A DNA stretch of 64,000 nucleotides from an uncultured Clostridia bacterium (GCA_947625125.1 CANQNF010000005.1:1-64000); one strand, 5' to 3'. Positions 37,222 to 47,022 are shown, numbered from the stretch's first letter. Translations and numbers: made by a program. The notes: generated by a model from the sequence alone, not told the origin.

Positions 37222-38518
37222 GCGCAGGGAAAATATCGTAATACTGATACTTTCCGTTATCATCGCGATGGTGTCCTGGCTTATACTTTCTATAACGGCG
37301 TTTTCGGACGTTTCGGTGACATTGAGAGACGTCCCGATAGATTTTTCCCTCGAGGGAACATACGCCGACCTATCCGGTCTTTCGGTCGTAGATAAGGACA
37401 TCGAGACCGTGAACGTTTCGTTTGTGGGTCAGCGCGACAGCGTAGGCAACTACACAAACGACGACATACGCGTGAGTTTGGATTTAAATAACGTGAGAAC
37501 ATCGGGTACCTACGACATCCCGATAGTGGTCACGAGCCGAAACGGCGATACTCTTGACAACATCGAGATAGCTCCGCAGAGGACCGTCCACATCGAGTTC
37601 GACAGATACGCCTCAAAGACGCTTTCGACCGAGTCGGGCACGCTTGTATTCGACATGGACAACGTCTCGGCAGCCTCCGGCTACGTCATCGACCCCGAGG
37701 AGATAACCATAGCTCCGGCCGAGGTGACAATATCCGGCCCGCAGGACTATATCGATCAGGTCACGTCCTGCAAGGTGGCCTTTGACGGAAGGCTCCGCCT
37801 TGACGAATCGGTGAACAATTCCACCGGCAAGGTCACTCTTTTAAGCGGCGAGGCGGTGTTTGAAAATCCCAAGGTAACTCTTGACAATGATTTATTTAAC
37901 GTCTACATCCCGGTCTACCGCACCAAGACCCTGCCCTTGTCAGTGACGGTACAGAGCTACAGCGACAAGGTCGACGCTTCGACGGTAAATTACACTCTTT
38001 CGGAGGACTCCATAACCGTCAGAAGCCAGAACGCCGACATCGACAAGATCTCCAACGTCAGCCTCGGAATAGTCGATATAAGAAACATCCGGCCGGGGTC
38101 TCTGTTCTTCGTCGGCATACCCCTGTCGAGCTACTATGAAAATATTTCGGGCATAGATTCTGTGCAGGTCATATTCGACCTCGAGGGCTATGCCACAAAG
38201 AACATCACCCTTAAAAACTCCCAGATACACGCGATAAACAGCTCAAGCGACTACGCCGTCACGATTCAGACCGACCGCCTTGTCGTAACGGTCGTAGGTC
38301 CGGAGGATGTTTTGGAGACCCTTGACGCGTCGAGCTTTGTCGCCGAAATAGATCTTATGGAGTATTCCATCTCCCCGGGACAGAGGTACTTCACGGCGAC
38401 GGTCTATTCGCCGGGTCATTCCGACGTCTGGGCATACGGCGGCTACCAGGTCTATGCTCAGGTCGATCCCGTCGAGCAGGTCGACGCTCTCGAAAATGCT
38501 GAGGGTGCCGAAGAATAA
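37196..38518 (+). CDS. cdaR: CdaA regulator CdaR (YbbR-domain protein)
   Basis: A membrane-anchored regulator of CdaA. The 440 residues have one N-terminal membrane helix (about 12-35) and an extracellular part of several YbbR domains (for example PQRTVHIEFDRYASKTL, AEVTISGPQDYIDQV, RLVVTVVGPEDVLETLDASSFVAEIDL). It is translationally coupled to cdaA. In most Firmicutes glmM follows. Here a terminator and an unrelated FAD enzyme follow. Confidence 0.93.
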   Translation: MAGKRVKSKRRENIVILILSVIIAMVSWLILSITAFSDVSVTLRDVPIDFSLEGTYADLSGLSVVDKDIETVNVSFVGQRDSVGNYTNDDIRVSLDLNNVRTSGTYDIPIVVTSRNGDTLDNIEIAPQRTVHIEFDRYASKTLSTESGTLVFDMDNVSAASGYVIDPEEITIAPAEVTISGPQDYIDQVTSCKVAFDGRLRLDESVNNSTGKVTLLSGEAVFENPKVTLDNDLFNVYIPVYRTKTLPLSVTVQSYSDKVDASTVNYTLSEDSITVRSQNADIDKISNVSLGIVDIRNIRPGSLFFVGIPLSSYYENISGIDSVQVIFDLEGYATKNITLKNSQIHAINSSSDYAVTIQTDRLVVTVVGPEDVLETLDASSFVAEIDLMEYSISPGQRYFTATVYSPGHSDVWAYGGYQVYAQVDPVEQVDALENAEGAEE

Positions 38519-38527
38519 CGACTTCAA

Positions 38528-38558
38528 TTCGGGCTCCCGACGGAGCCCGAAAATACTT
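38528..38558 (+). terminator. Terminator after cdaR
   Basis: TTCGGGCTCC and GGAGCCCGAA form a perfect 10-bp stem followed by AATACTTT. The tail is imperfect, so read-through into the next gene is possible. Confidence 0.65.
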
Positions 38559-38588
38559 TATGCCCGATTTTTCGGGAACGGAGGTAAA

Positions 38589-40169
38589 ATGTCTTTAATC
38601 GTATCGGGAATAAAATGCCCGCCCGGGACAGGTTCTGAGGAAACGATCGGCCATGCCCTAAAGCTTCTCGGGATTTCAAAAAGCAGGGTTTCAGACTGCG
38701 GGATATACAAGGTCTCGGTGGACGCAAGAAAGAGGGATGATATAAAGCTTGTCTGCTCGGTCATTTTAAGCCTCAAAAGCCCTGCCGAGGAGCAGAGGCT
38801 GTCCCACAGAAAGGACTGCCGAATATTTACCGAGACGGAGCCCGAGATAAAAATATCCCCCAAAAAAGCCGACGGCAGGACTGTGGTCACGGGCTTCGGA
38901 CCTGCGGGGATGTTTTGCGCGCTGCTTCTTGCCGAGAACGGGTACAGACCTATCGTCATCGAAAGAGGCGCCGACGTCGAGACGAGGACTGCGGCCGTCG
39001 GAAAATTCTGGAACGGCGGAGAGCTTGATGAAAATAGCAACGTTCAGTTCGGCGAGGGCGGAGCGGGCACGTTTTCGGACGGAAAGCTGACGACAAGAAT
39101 AGGCGACCCGCTTTGCAGATACGTCCTGAAACGGCTTCGGGAATTCGGCGCGCCCGATGAAATATTATATCTGTCAAAGCCACACATCGGCACCGACAGG
39201 CTTCGTGAAACAGTAAAAAATATCCGCGAAAGAATAATCTCTCTCGGCGGCGAGGTGAGATTTCTTTGCAGGCTCGACGGCCTGAAAATTTCCGGCGGCA
39301 GGGTCATAGGCGCAATTACCGACCGGGGTGAAATTCCCGCCGCTTCTTTGGTCTTAGCCATCGGACACTCTGCCCGAGATACGTTTAAGAAGCTTCTTGA
39401 GACCGGCGTAAGTATGGAGCCGAAGCCGTTTTCAATAGGCGCGCGAATAGAGCATACCCAGCTCGAAGTCGACTACAGTCTTTACGGCGGGGGTTCCGAG
39501 GAGATGAAACTGCCGAAAGGCGAATATCAGCTATCCCACAGACGACCCGACGGCAGGGCTGCATATACGTTTTGCATGTGCCCGGGCGGAGAGGTGGTAT
39601 GCGCGTCGAGCGAAGCGGGAGGAGTCGTCACCAACGGCATGAGCAGATACCTAAGAGACGGCCAAAACGCCAACGTCGCCGTCGCGGTATCTGTTTCAAA
39701 AGGGGATTTCCCGCCGGGAGTTTTGGGAGGAATGGAGCTGCAACGCCAAATAGAGCATAAGGCTTACGAAATGACCGGGTCATATCTTGCGCCCGCACAG
39801 ACGGTAGGCGCTTTCCTTGACGGAAAACCCGCTTTAAGGAGCGTTATCCCGAGCTATCTTCCGGGCGTTAAGGAATGTGATTTGAACGATCTGTTCCCCG
39901 GCTTTATCTCGGAGATGATGAAAGAGGGCTTAAGAAAATTTTCGCACGAGATGAAGTGTTTCGGCAATATGGGAGCGGTGCTGACGGCTCCCGAGACGAG
40001 AACTTCCTCGCCGGTCAGGATGATAAGAAACGCCGCCGGGCTTGCCGACGGCTTTGAGAATCTTTATCCCTGCGGCGAGGGCGCGGGCTATGCGGGCGGG
40101 ATAATGTCCGCCGCGGTCGACGGCCTGCGCACGGCCATGAGCATAATGTCCGAGTACGGCCCGGGGTAA
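38589..40169 (+). CDS. NAD(P)/FAD-dependent oxidoreductase (COG2509-like)
   Basis: A 526-residue flavoprotein of the uncharacterised FAD-dependent dehydrogenase group. An N-terminal region (about 1-95) precedes the FAD-binding motif VVTGFGPAGMFCALLLAENGYRPIVIERG. FSDGKLTTR, LAIGHSARDTF and a C-terminal YPCGEGAGYAGGIMSAAVDG with the second FAD segment are diagnostic. The substrate is unknown. The ATG at 38589 follows ACGGAGG. It sits where glmM is often found after cdaAR, so position gives no functional clue. Confidence 0.88.
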   Translation: MSLIVSGIKCPPGTGSEETIGHALKLLGISKSRVSDCGIYKVSVDARKRDDIKLVCSVILSLKSPAEEQRLSHRKDCRIFTETEPEIKISPKKADGRTVVTGFGPAGMFCALLLAENGYRPIVIERGADVETRTAAVGKFWNGGELDENSNVQFGEGGAGTFSDGKLTTRIGDPLCRYVLKRLREFGAPDEILYLSKPHIGTDRLRETVKNIRERIISLGGEVRFLCRLDGLKISGGRVIGAITDRGEIPAASLVLAIGHSARDTFKKLLETGVSMEPKPFSIGARIEHTQLEVDYSLYGGGSEEMKLPKGEYQLSHRRPDGRAAYTFCMCPGGEVVCASSEAGGVVTNGMSRYLRDGQNANVAVAVSVSKGDFPPGVLGGMELQRQIEHKAYEMTGSYLAPAQTVGAFLDGKPALRSVIPSYLPGVKECDLNDLFPGFISEMMKEGLRKFSHEMKCFGNMGAVLTAPETRTSSPVRMIRNAAGLADGFENLYPCGEGAGYAGGIMSAAVDGLRTAMSIMSEYGPG

Positions 40170-40419
40170 GTGGGGAGCGTTCCCACCCTAGCTCGCGCTG
40201 ACTTTTCCTTTGCTGCTCCTACCGAGGGGGGTATAAGGTATTCGCTTGGGTCGAATACATATGGTCCTGCACCATCGAATACCCCGCTTTAAATCGCTAA
40301 ACCGTCATATATCCTCCCCCCCTCTGCCCCATTTCCCCGACACTCCTGCCTCCGTCCTCCGGCTTCCGCCCTGCACTTTTTCTTTTGCTAAAAAATTATT
40401 ATAATTTGTGAAAAAGATA
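40170..40419. other. Intergenic region with a candidate branched hairpin
   Basis: No gene is supported. GGTATTCG and CGAATACC (about 40227-40284) can pair and enclose ATGGT-CCTGC-ACCAT as well as a second copy of CGAATAC. The rest is pyrimidine-rich (40310-40380). Function unknown. Confidence 0.35.
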
Positions 40420-40448
40420 TTGAAAATCTTATCAAATGATGTTATAAT
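40420..40448 (+). promoter_or_regulatory. Promoter of the GH130 gene
   Basis: TTGAAA (40420-40425), 17-bp spacer, TATAAT (40443-40448). Confidence 0.75.
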
Positions 40449-40494
40449 AGCGGTGAGCGAATTTTCGCAAATCACATATGAAAGGAAGCTTACT

Positions 40495-41517
40495 ATGTCA
40501 AAGGTAAAAATAATCAACGGCACTACCCTGCCGAATATTCCCTGGCAGGACCGCCCCGCCGGCCATAATCTCCCCGTATGGCGCTACACCGAAAACCCCA
40601 TCATCGACCGCAACCCGATCCCCGGCATTGCCAGGATCTTTAACTCCTCCGTCGTCCCCTACGGCGACGAATTTATCGGCGTTTTCAGAGCAGAGGCCAC
40701 CGACGGCGTTCCGTTTTTGTATTTAGGCCATTCCAAAGACGGCATCCACTGGGAATATGAGGACGGCGTCATCCCGATGGTGAACGAAAAGGGCGAGAAC
40801 GCCATCCCGTTCTATCAGTATGACCCGAGACTCATCAAAATCGAGGACGATTATTATATCGTCTGGTGTCAGGACGCCTACGGCGCCGCTCTCGGCATGG
40901 CAAAAACTCACGACTTCAAGCACTTCGAGCGCCTTGAGAACCCCTTTATCCCGTTCAACAGAAACGGCGTTCTGTTCCCGAGAAAAATAAACGGCATGTA
41001 TAAACTCCTGAGCCGTCCGTCCGACTCGGGCCACACTCCTTTCGGCGATATCTTCATCTCCGAGAGCCCCGATATGGTATACTGGGGCAAGCATCGCCAC
41101 GTCATGGGCCCGTCCGGCAACTGGTGGGAGGGCATGAAGATAGGCGGCGGCGCTAACCCGATAGAGACCTCCGAGGGCTGGCTGCTCATCTATCACGGCG
41201 TTTGCAACACCTGCAACGGCTACGTCTACACCATCGGCGGAGCTATCCTCGATATCGACGAACCGTCCAAGGTACTTTACCGCTCTAAGAGATACCTCCT
41301 GACCCCCGAACAGTGGTACGAGGAAAGAGGATTTGTTCCTAACGTAACATTCCCCTGCTCCACTCTTCAGGACGACGCCACCGGCAGGATAGCCCTTTAC
41401 TACGGCTGCGCGGACAGCTATGTCGGACTTGCCTTTACAACCGTCGACACGCTCGTCGACTACATAAAGGAAAACGACGGCGCAGGCTGGAACGACCACG
41501 ACCTCGGCAGAAGATAA
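40495..41517 (+). CDS. Glycoside hydrolase family 130 phosphorylase
   Basis: A 340-residue five-bladed beta-propeller enzyme. GH130 members phosphorolyse beta-mannosides, giving mannose 1-phosphate. Matching segments are RIFNSSVVPYGDEFIGVFRAE, YDPRLIKIEDDYYIVWCQD (general acid Asp region), HTPFGDIFISESPD, KIGGGANPIETSEGWLLIYHGV and a C-terminal YYGCADSYVGLAFT. Specificity (mannosyl-glucose, mannooligosaccharide or mannosyl-GlcNAc) cannot be fixed. The start is set by GAAAGGAAG. It probably acts in the cytoplasm, since there is no signal peptide. Confidence 0.9.
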   Translation: MSKVKIINGTTLPNIPWQDRPAGHNLPVWRYTENPIIDRNPIPGIARIFNSSVVPYGDEFIGVFRAEATDGVPFLYLGHSKDGIHWEYEDGVIPMVNEKGENAIPFYQYDPRLIKIEDDYYIVWCQDAYGAALGMAKTHDFKHFERLENPFIPFNRNGVLFPRKINGMYKLLSRPSDSGHTPFGDIFISESPDMVYWGKHRHVMGPSGNWWEGMKIGGGANPIETSEGWLLIYHGVCNTCNGYVYTIGGAILDIDEPSKVLYRSKRYLLTPEQWYEERGFVPNVTFPCSTLQDDATGRIALYYGCADSYVGLAFTTVDTLVDYIKENDGAGWNDHDLGRR

Positions 41518-41539
41518 TATCACAAAATATTAAAGATCA

Positions 41540-41575
41540 GCCGTCCGAGAACCTTTTAAATCCCGGGCGGCTCAA
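41540..41575 (+). terminator. Terminator after GH130
   Basis: GCCGTCCG pairs with CGGGCGGC across a 16-nt loop and is followed by TCAAAAATTT. The tail is weak, so part of the transcript may read into the DUF1836 gene. Confidence 0.5.
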
Positions 41576-41596
41576 AAATTTACTTGGAGAATCAAA

Positions 41597-42220
41597 ATGT
41601 ACGATAAGGAATTAGTCGCCCACAAACTCTTAAGATGGGAAAAGGCAGTCTCGGGATTCAAGCTCCCGAGCTGGGAGAATATCCCCGATATCGGGCTGTA
41701 TATGGATCAGGTCATTGTGCTTTTGTCGCAGTATCTCGGGCTCATCACCTCCGCAGGCGATAAAGAGGAGGGCGAGGACGAGCAGGCCGGCGAGGGAAAG
41801 CTCTTTTCAGCCTCGTCCATAAACAACTATGTGCGCCTAAAAATAATGCCCGCGCCGGTAAAGAAAAAATATTACCGCATCCATATCGCCTATCTTATCA
41901 TAATCCTGACCCTTAAGCAGGCCGTGTCCATAAACATCGTCAAGGAGATGCTCTCGAACGAACTTCCCGAGGAGGACGTGCAGGCGCTCTATTCCGACTA
42001 TATCATCAAGCACCACACCGCCACAATCCTGTTCACCAAGATAGTCAGGGAGTGCGCGACGGACGTTTTGGACCCCGAAAAGACCGGCGACAACCTTGTT
42101 TCAAGCTTCGTCATTCAGGAAGCGCTGATAGCGGGATTCTCAAGAGTCCTGACCGAAAAGCTGGTCGCCCTTAAGGGCCGCTCAAAAGACGAGGTCATCT
42201 CCGGCGAGATACCGAGGTAG
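41597..42220 (+). CDS. DUF1836 domain protein
   Basis: A 207-residue member of DUF1836 (YkrK-like), a Firmicutes family with a predicted MerR-like winged-helix head. FKLPSWENIPDIGLYMDQVIVLL and SINNYVRLKIMPAPVKKKYYRIHIAYLIIILTLKQA are typical. Residues about 55-70 are an acidic insert. It is probably a DNA-binding regulator with unknown targets. It is preceded by a modest TTGGAGA site. Confidence 0.85.
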   Translation: MYDKELVAHKLLRWEKAVSGFKLPSWENIPDIGLYMDQVIVLLSQYLGLITSAGDKEEGEDEQAGEGKLFSASSINNYVRLKIMPAPVKKKYYRIHIAYLIIILTLKQAVSINIVKEMLSNELPEEDVQALYSDYIIKHHTATILFTKIVRECATDVLDPEKTGDNLVSSFVIQEALIAGFSRVLTEKLVALKGRSKDEVISGEIPR

Positions 42221-42270
42221 GGTGGGAAAAACTCCGAGAAAATCGTTTATGCATACCCGCATAAAACATC

Positions 42271-42300
42271 AAAAGCAGACGAATACCGTCTGCTTTTTCA
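42271..42300 (+). terminator. Terminator after DUF1836
   Basis: AAAAGCAGACG-AATAC-CGTCTGCTTTT, a perfect stem with a T-run. It can also serve the convergent gene. Confidence 0.85.
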
Positions 42301-42338
42301 GTACATGGAATTAAATTTTTACGGCATTAAATCGAAAT

Positions 42339-42761
42339 CTATCCTGCGTAAATTTCTTCAAGCTCATTCAGATAGTCAAAGCACAGGCTTCCGTCGCACC
42401 GATAAAAGAACGGGTCGTCGCGAATGGTGTCCGGGCTGTTGATAATAAAGCTGTCAATCTCCTTTTCATTTTTGCCCATAAAGCGCATTCTGAAACCGTA
42501 TCCGCTGTAGCCCGCGGAGATATTATCCCGCTTCATCCTGACTTTCTGAATGCTTCCTATTATCTGCTTTATTTCGCCGACGTCCTCAATAATAAATTCT
42601 TTGCCGGTATTGCCGTCAAATACGGATATCGACGTTACTTCGGACGCGTCTAATCTGTTCAAAAACGTCTTCGGAATAAAATACCATACTGCAAAAATCA
42701 TCGCGGCAACAATTATAAACGCTGCAATCAATAACAATACCGTAGTCTTTCTTTTCGTCAT
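42339..42761 (-). CDS. Small membrane-anchored hypothetical protein, 140 aa
   Basis: No family is recognised. A basic start (MTKRKT) is followed by one membrane helix (about 8-30, VLLLIAAFIIVAAMIFAVWYF) and an outer domain of about 105 residues (TSISVFDGNTGKEFIIEDVGEIKQIIGSIQKV...). This layout resembles small extracytoplasmic lipoprotein-like proteins of Clostridia. The ATG at 42761 follows GGAGGGAAAAG. It lies downstream of ireB. Confidence 0.65.
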   Translation of the reverse strand: MTKRKTTVLLLIAAFIIVAAMIFAVWYFIPKTFLNRLDASEVTSISVFDGNTGKEFIIEDVGEIKQIIGSIQKVRMKRDNISAGYSGYGFRMRFMGKNEKEIDSFIINSPDTIRDDPFFYRCDGSLCFDYLNELEEIYAG

Positions 42762-42823
42762 ACGGCTTTTCCCTCCGTCCCGTACGCGTCTTTGCAAGCG
42801 CCTTTTCGGGCGGCTTACTTTTT

Positions 42824-43078
42824 TCAGTTCTTTGAGCCGAGGTAGGTTTTTACCATCTCCTGCAAAAGCTCGTCGCGGTCGATGTGCCTGATAAGGCTGC
42901 GGGCGTTGTTATATGTCGTGATGTAGGTCGGGTCCTCGGAGAGGATGTAGCCGACTATCTGGTTCACCGGGTTGTAGCCCTTTTCATAGAGCGCCTCGTA
43001 CACGGTGAGTAAAGTACTCTTTATCTCATCCCGCCTGTCGTCCTTTACGGAAAATGTCATTGTCTGGTCGTTTACCAT
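42824..43078 (-). CDS. ireB: IreB family regulatory phosphoprotein
   Basis: An 84-residue protein matching IreB/UPF0297: [59 protein letters not shown]. In Enterococcus it is a substrate of the IreK Ser/Thr kinase and affects cephalosporin resistance. The start at 43078 ([11 protein letters not shown], with the N-terminal Thr that is phosphorylated in that system) follows GGAGCG. The usual partners yqgF and DUF1292 are not adjacent here. Confidence 0.92.
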   Translation of the reverse strand: MVNDQTMTFSVKDDRRDEIKSTLLTVYEALYEKGYNPVNQIVGYILSEDPTYITTYNNARSLIRHIDRDELLQEMVKTYLGSKN

Positions 43079-43138
43079 ACGTTCTGCGCTCCCTTCCATA
43101 GTCGTTTTTCGGTAATTCGCCCGATCGTCATGTGATAT

Positions 43139-43167
43139 ATTATATAACATTTTTTCCGAAATAACAA
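43139..43167 (-). promoter_or_regulatory. Promoter of ireB
   Basis: Minus strand TTGTTA (43162-43167), 17-bp spacer, TATAAT (43139-43144). Confidence 0.65.
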
Positions 43168-43230
43168 TACCCTTTGTATAAATTTGTGAGATATAGATAA
43201 ATTTAAACGTTTATATTTGGAGGTATGTAT

Positions 43231-43272
43231 AACAAATCCGGCAGCCAAGGGAGTCCCGAAGCCGCCGGACGT
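43231..43272 (-). terminator. Terminator of pheST
   Basis: Minus strand TCCGGCGGC pairs with GCTGCCGGA, with an inner GGGACTCCC, followed by TTTGTT. Confidence 0.65.
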
Positions 43273-43285
43273 TATCATATAAGAA

Positions 43286-45676
43286 TTATCTTACCTCTGC
43301 TCCTATTTCGGAAAGGGCCTTTCTTACCCTCTTCATAGCGGCGTCGGCCTGGTCGTCGGTGAGCGTGCCGTCGTGGGAACGCATGACTATTGAGAACGCG
43401 ACGGACTTTTTGTCGCCGGCGATCTGCTCGCCCTTGTAGACGTCGAACAGCTTTATCTTCTCCAGAACTCCTCCGACTGCCTTGGAAATCAGCTTTTCAA
43501 GGACTGCCACAGGCGTGTCGTCGTCGCAAATAAGGGACACGTCTCTTGTTGCGGCGGGGAATTTGGGCAGGGGCTTGTAGGTCTTTTCGGGGACGGATAT
43601 GCCGAGAATTTCGGAGGCGTTTATCTTTGCGCAGTAGGCTCTCACGCCTATGCCGTAATTTTCCGAAACGCTCGGGTGCATTTCGCCCAAAATCGCTATC
43701 GGCTTGCCGTCAAAGCTTGCAACGGCTACTCTTCCCGGGTGGAACATGGAGTATTCGTCAAAGCCGCAGCCCGCGCTCGCAGCCTCGTATTCTACGCCGT
43801 CAAGACCGACTGCACGGAATATCTGCTCGACTATGCCCTTAAGGGAGAAGAAGTCGCAGCCGCCTCCGTAGATGCCGATGGAGAGGCGCTGAGGTTCTTC
43901 GGGGAGCTTGCCCTCCTCGGTCGGGATATACTCGCTTCCGAGCTCGAACAGCGCCGCCTCGGCATTTCTGTAGTTGTAGTTTCTTGCCAAAACCTCGCAC
44001 ATCGACGGCAGGACCGTGGTGCGCATGACGGAGGTGTCCTCGCCCAAAGGATTTAAGATAGTAACGCTGTTTCTCAGCTTGGAATCGACGGGCAGGTTGA
44101 TTTTGTCATAGTATTTCGGGGAGATAAAGCTGAACGTCTCTATTTCATAAAGCCCCTGGGCAATGCATGCCGATTCGAGAGTTCTTGTAAGCTTCTGGGC
44201 AGGGGTGAGCCTTGCGTCGGCAACGCCCGTGAGATTGGCGCCGGGGATGTTGTTGTAGCCGTAGAACCTTGCGACCTCCTCGGCGACGTCCGCCTTGCTC
44301 TCGATGTCTACCCGATAATAGGGCACGGTTATCTCGCTGCCGTTGACCTCAAATCCTATCTTCTTGAGATACCCGGCCATCTGCTCGGCGGGAATGTCTA
44401 TTCCGAGGAAGCGGTTTATCCAGTCGGGGGTGAATTCGACGGTCTTGGGTGCGGGCGGGTTCGGGAAGCGGTCGATTTTGGTATTCAATACCTCGCCGCA
44501 TCCCAAAAGCTCGACAAGCTCAAACGCACGCATTATAGCGGGTTCGCAGAGATTCGGGTCAAGTCCCTTTTCAAATCTTGCAGAGCTGTCGGTGCGCATG
44601 CCGAGCTTCTTGGCGGTCCTTCTGACGGACGCGCCGTTAAATGAGGCAGACTCGAAGATAACGTCGACGGTGTCGTCCATGATCCCGGAATATTCGCCGC
44701 CCATGACGCCCGCGACTGCCACCGGCTTTTCGGTGTCGGCGATGACGAGCATTTCGGGGGAAAGCTCTCTTACGTTGCCGTCAAGGGTCGTGATGGTCTC
44801 GCCTGCTCTGGCGTTTCTGACATGTATCTCGTTTCCTTTAATGAATCTTGCGTCGAAAGCGTGCATCGGCTGGCCGTACTCCAACATGACGTAGTTTGTG
44901 ATGTCGACAAGGTTGTTTATCGGTCTCAGGCCCGAAGCGCGCAGCCTCTCCCTCAGCCATCTCGGAGACGGGCCTATCTTTACGTTTTTGACATATCCTC
45001 CGATGTAACGGCGGCAGAGGTCGGTGTTTTCAATGACGACGTTTATTTTTTCGGTGATGTCGCCGTCAACGCCCTTGTACTTCGGCTCGGGTTCCGCAAA
45101 ATCCATGCCGTAGGTCGCGGCGGCTTCTCTCGCAAGGCCGATGACCGAAAGACAGTCGGGACGGTTGGAGGTTATCTCAAACTCGACGGTCGTATCGTTG
45201 AGCCCGATGGCGGACCGTATGTCCTGACCTATCTCGCAGTCCTCCTGCATGATAAAAATGCCGTCCTCAATGGCGTATGGGAAGTCGTGGACCGTAAGGC
45301 CGAGTTCGCCCAAAGAGCAGAGCATGCCGTTTGATTCGACTCCTCTCAGCTTGCCCTTTTTGATGTGCTTGCCGCCGGGAAGATAAGAGTCGTCCAGGGC
45401 GACGGGCACGATGTCCCCGGCGTTTACGTTCGACGCGCCGGTGACGATTTGGATAGGCTCCCCTTTTCCGACGTCGACCTGACATACAACGAGGTGGTCG
45501 GAATTTTCATGCGGCACGACCGAGAGGATCTTACCGACGACGACGTTTTTTATCTCGTCGCCCTCGACGCCGTAACCCTCGACCTTAGAGCCGGTCATGG
45601 TCATATCGTAACAGAACTGCTTGGTCTCAAAGTCGCGGTCGACGTAGTCTCTGAGCCATTTCATAGATAAATCCAT
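43286..45676 (-). CDS. pheT: Phenylalanine-tRNA ligase beta subunit
   Basis: The 796-residue large subunit of the PheRS heterotetramer. It has an N-terminal tRNA-binding OB fold (VVGKILSVVPHENSDHLVVCQVDVG), the B3/B4 editing region, RPDCLSVIGLAREAA, HAFDARFI, an SVMRTTVLPSM-type segment and the C-terminal anticodon-binding domain (PKFPAATRDVSLICDDD). It follows pheS by 16 bp and is controlled by the T-box upstream of pheS. Confidence 0.97.
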   Translation of the reverse strand: MDLSMKWLRDYVDRDFETKQFCYDMTMTGSKVEGYGVEGDEIKNVVVGKILSVVPHENSDHLVVCQVDVGKGEPIQIVTGASNVNAGDIVPVALDDSYLPGGKHIKKGKLRGVESNGMLCSLGELGLTVHDFPYAIEDGIFIMQEDCEIGQDIRSAIGLNDTTVEFEITSNRPDCLSVIGLAREAAATYGMDFAEPEPKYKGVDGDITEKINVVIENTDLCRRYIGGYVKNVKIGPSPRWLRERLRASGLRPINNLVDITNYVMLEYGQPMHAFDARFIKGNEIHVRNARAGETITTLDGNVRELSPEMLVIADTEKPVAVAGVMGGEYSGIMDDTVDVIFESASFNGASVRRTAKKLGMRTDSSARFEKGLDPNLCEPAIMRAFELVELLGCGEVLNTKIDRFPNPPAPKTVEFTPDWINRFLGIDIPAEQMAGYLKKIGFEVNGSEITVPYYRVDIESKADVAEEVARFYGYNNIPGANLTGVADARLTPAQKLTRTLESACIAQGLYEIETFSFISPKYYDKINLPVDSKLRNSVTILNPLGEDTSVMRTTVLPSMCEVLARNYNYRNAEAALFELGSEYIPTEEGKLPEEPQRLSIGIYGGGCDFFSLKGIVEQIFRAVGLDGVEYEAASAGCGFDEYSMFHPGRVAVASFDGKPIAILGEMHPSVSENYGIGVRAYCAKINASEILGISVPEKTYKPLPKFPAATRDVSLICDDDTPVAVLEKLISKAVGGVLEKIKLFDVYKGEQIAGDKKSVAFSIVMRSHDGTLTDDQADAAMKRVRKALSEIGAEVR

Positions 45677-45692
45677 ACTTATTCCCCCTTAA

Positions 45693-46712
45693 TTAAAACT
45701 GGCCGAGGAACCTTAGATCGTTCTCGTAGAGAAGTCTGAGGTCGGTTATGCCGTATTTGCGCATTACAAGTCGCTCAAGACCCATGCCGAATGCAAATCC
45801 CGAATAGACCTCGGGGTCAATGCCGCAGTTTTTGAGCACCTTGGGATGGACCATGCCCGAGCCCCAAAGCTCAATATAGCCCTCGCCCTTGCACATAGAG
45901 CAGCCCTTGCCGCCGCAGTTGAAGCACTCCATGTCGACTTCGGCGGACGGCTCGGTGAACGGGAAGTGGTGTGGCCTTAAGCGTATCTTAAGATTCTCGC
46001 CGTAGAGCCTTTTTATGAACATTTCCGAGATGCCGACGAGATCTCCCATAGTGATACCCTTGTCAACGACAAGTCCCTCGATCTGGTGGAAAAGAGGGCT
46101 GTGGGTGGCGTCGACAGCGTCGGAGCGGTAGACGCGCCCGGGAGCGATTATGCGGATGGGCGGCTTTTTCTGCTCCATGACCCTAATCTGTACCGGGGAT
46201 GTCTGGGTTCTTAAGAGAACGTTGTCGGAGATGTAAAACGTGTCCTGAGTGTCGCGGGCGGGATGGTCGGGAGGCAGATTCAATGCCTCAAAATTATAAT
46301 AATCATACTCGACCTCGGGGCCGGAAGCCACGTCGAAGCCCATGCCGATAAAGATGTCCTCGATCTCGTGCATGACCGCGTCAAGGGGGTGAAGTCTGCC
46401 GAGCTCGCGGGATTTTCCGGGCAGGGTCACGTCGAGCTTTTCCTCCTTAAGCTTAAGCTCAAAAGCGGCCGCCTTTAACTCGTTCGCCTTTTTTTCGATG
46501 GCCTCCTCGATATCGGACCTGACCTTGTTGGCAATCTGACCGATGACGGGGCGCTCCTCCGCGGATAACGACGCCATGCCTTTCATGATGGCGGTGAGTT
46601 CGCCCTTTTTGCCGAGGAATTTTATCCTCAGAGCTTCGAGGTCCTTTGAATCCCTGATCGAATCAAGCTCGCTCTTGGCGCACTGCCCGATTCGCTCCAA
46701 TGCCTGTTTCAT
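45693..46712 (-). CDS. pheS: Phenylalanine-tRNA ligase alpha subunit
   Basis: The catalytic subunit of PheRS, 339 residues. An N-terminal coiled coil (1-85) binds tRNA, and class II motifs follow: [48 protein letters not shown] and the glycine-rich [18 protein letters not shown]. The start is preceded by AAGGATG. Its leader is a T-box riboswitch. Confidence 0.97.
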   Translation of the reverse strand: MKQALERIGQCAKSELDSIRDSKDLEALRIKFLGKKGELTAIMKGMASLSAEERPVIGQIANKVRSDIEEAIEKKANELKAAAFELKLKEEKLDVTLPGKSRELGRLHPLDAVMHEIEDIFIGMGFDVASGPEVEYDYYNFEALNLPPDHPARDTQDTFYISDNVLLRTQTSPVQIRVMEQKKPPIRIIAPGRVYRSDAVDATHSPLFHQIEGLVVDKGITMGDLVGISEMFIKRLYGENLKIRLRPHHFPFTEPSAEVDMECFNCGGKGCSMCKGEGYIELWGSGMVHPKVLKNCGIDPEVYSGFAFGMGLERLVMRKYGITDLRLLYENDLRFLGQF

Positions 46713-46784
46713 TTGCCTATCATCCTTTCAAATTTTTTCGGATATTCCTGCCGGGAAAAAGCGGAAGCAGGGGCGTTTGCCGCA

Positions 46785-47022
46785 AAAAAATGCCCCGATT
46801 AAAACGGGACACAACTCAGTCATGCTTATAAACCACCCATTTTAAAGGAGCAGACACTCCCCTGCAAGGATAACGGTCCGCGGCCGTCTTCGCCTACAGC
46901 ATAAGTTTCAGCGAAGCCGCTCGGGAGTGAACTTCGGCCGTTTTCGCCCGGGAACTCTCAGCAAACGTCCCCTCTCTTTAAGAGCTTATCGCGGCGTACT
47001 CTCTCCGTCACAGCGTTTTATT
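46785..47022 (-). promoter_or_regulatory. T-box leader of pheST (Phe specifier)
   Basis: A tRNA-sensing transcription attenuator. On the minus strand it starts with the stem I motif GACGGAGAGAGTA, then GCTGAGAG, and the specifier loop GAAGTTCACTC with codon TTC for Phe (46929-46931). The T-box bulge is GGGTGGT (about 46832-46838), whose TGGT can pair with ACCA of uncharged tRNA-Phe. The canonical ACCGCG after it is altered. The terminator is TGTCCCG/CGGGGCA plus a run of seven T (46784-46811). Uncharged tRNA should allow read-through into pheS. Confidence 0.88.
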
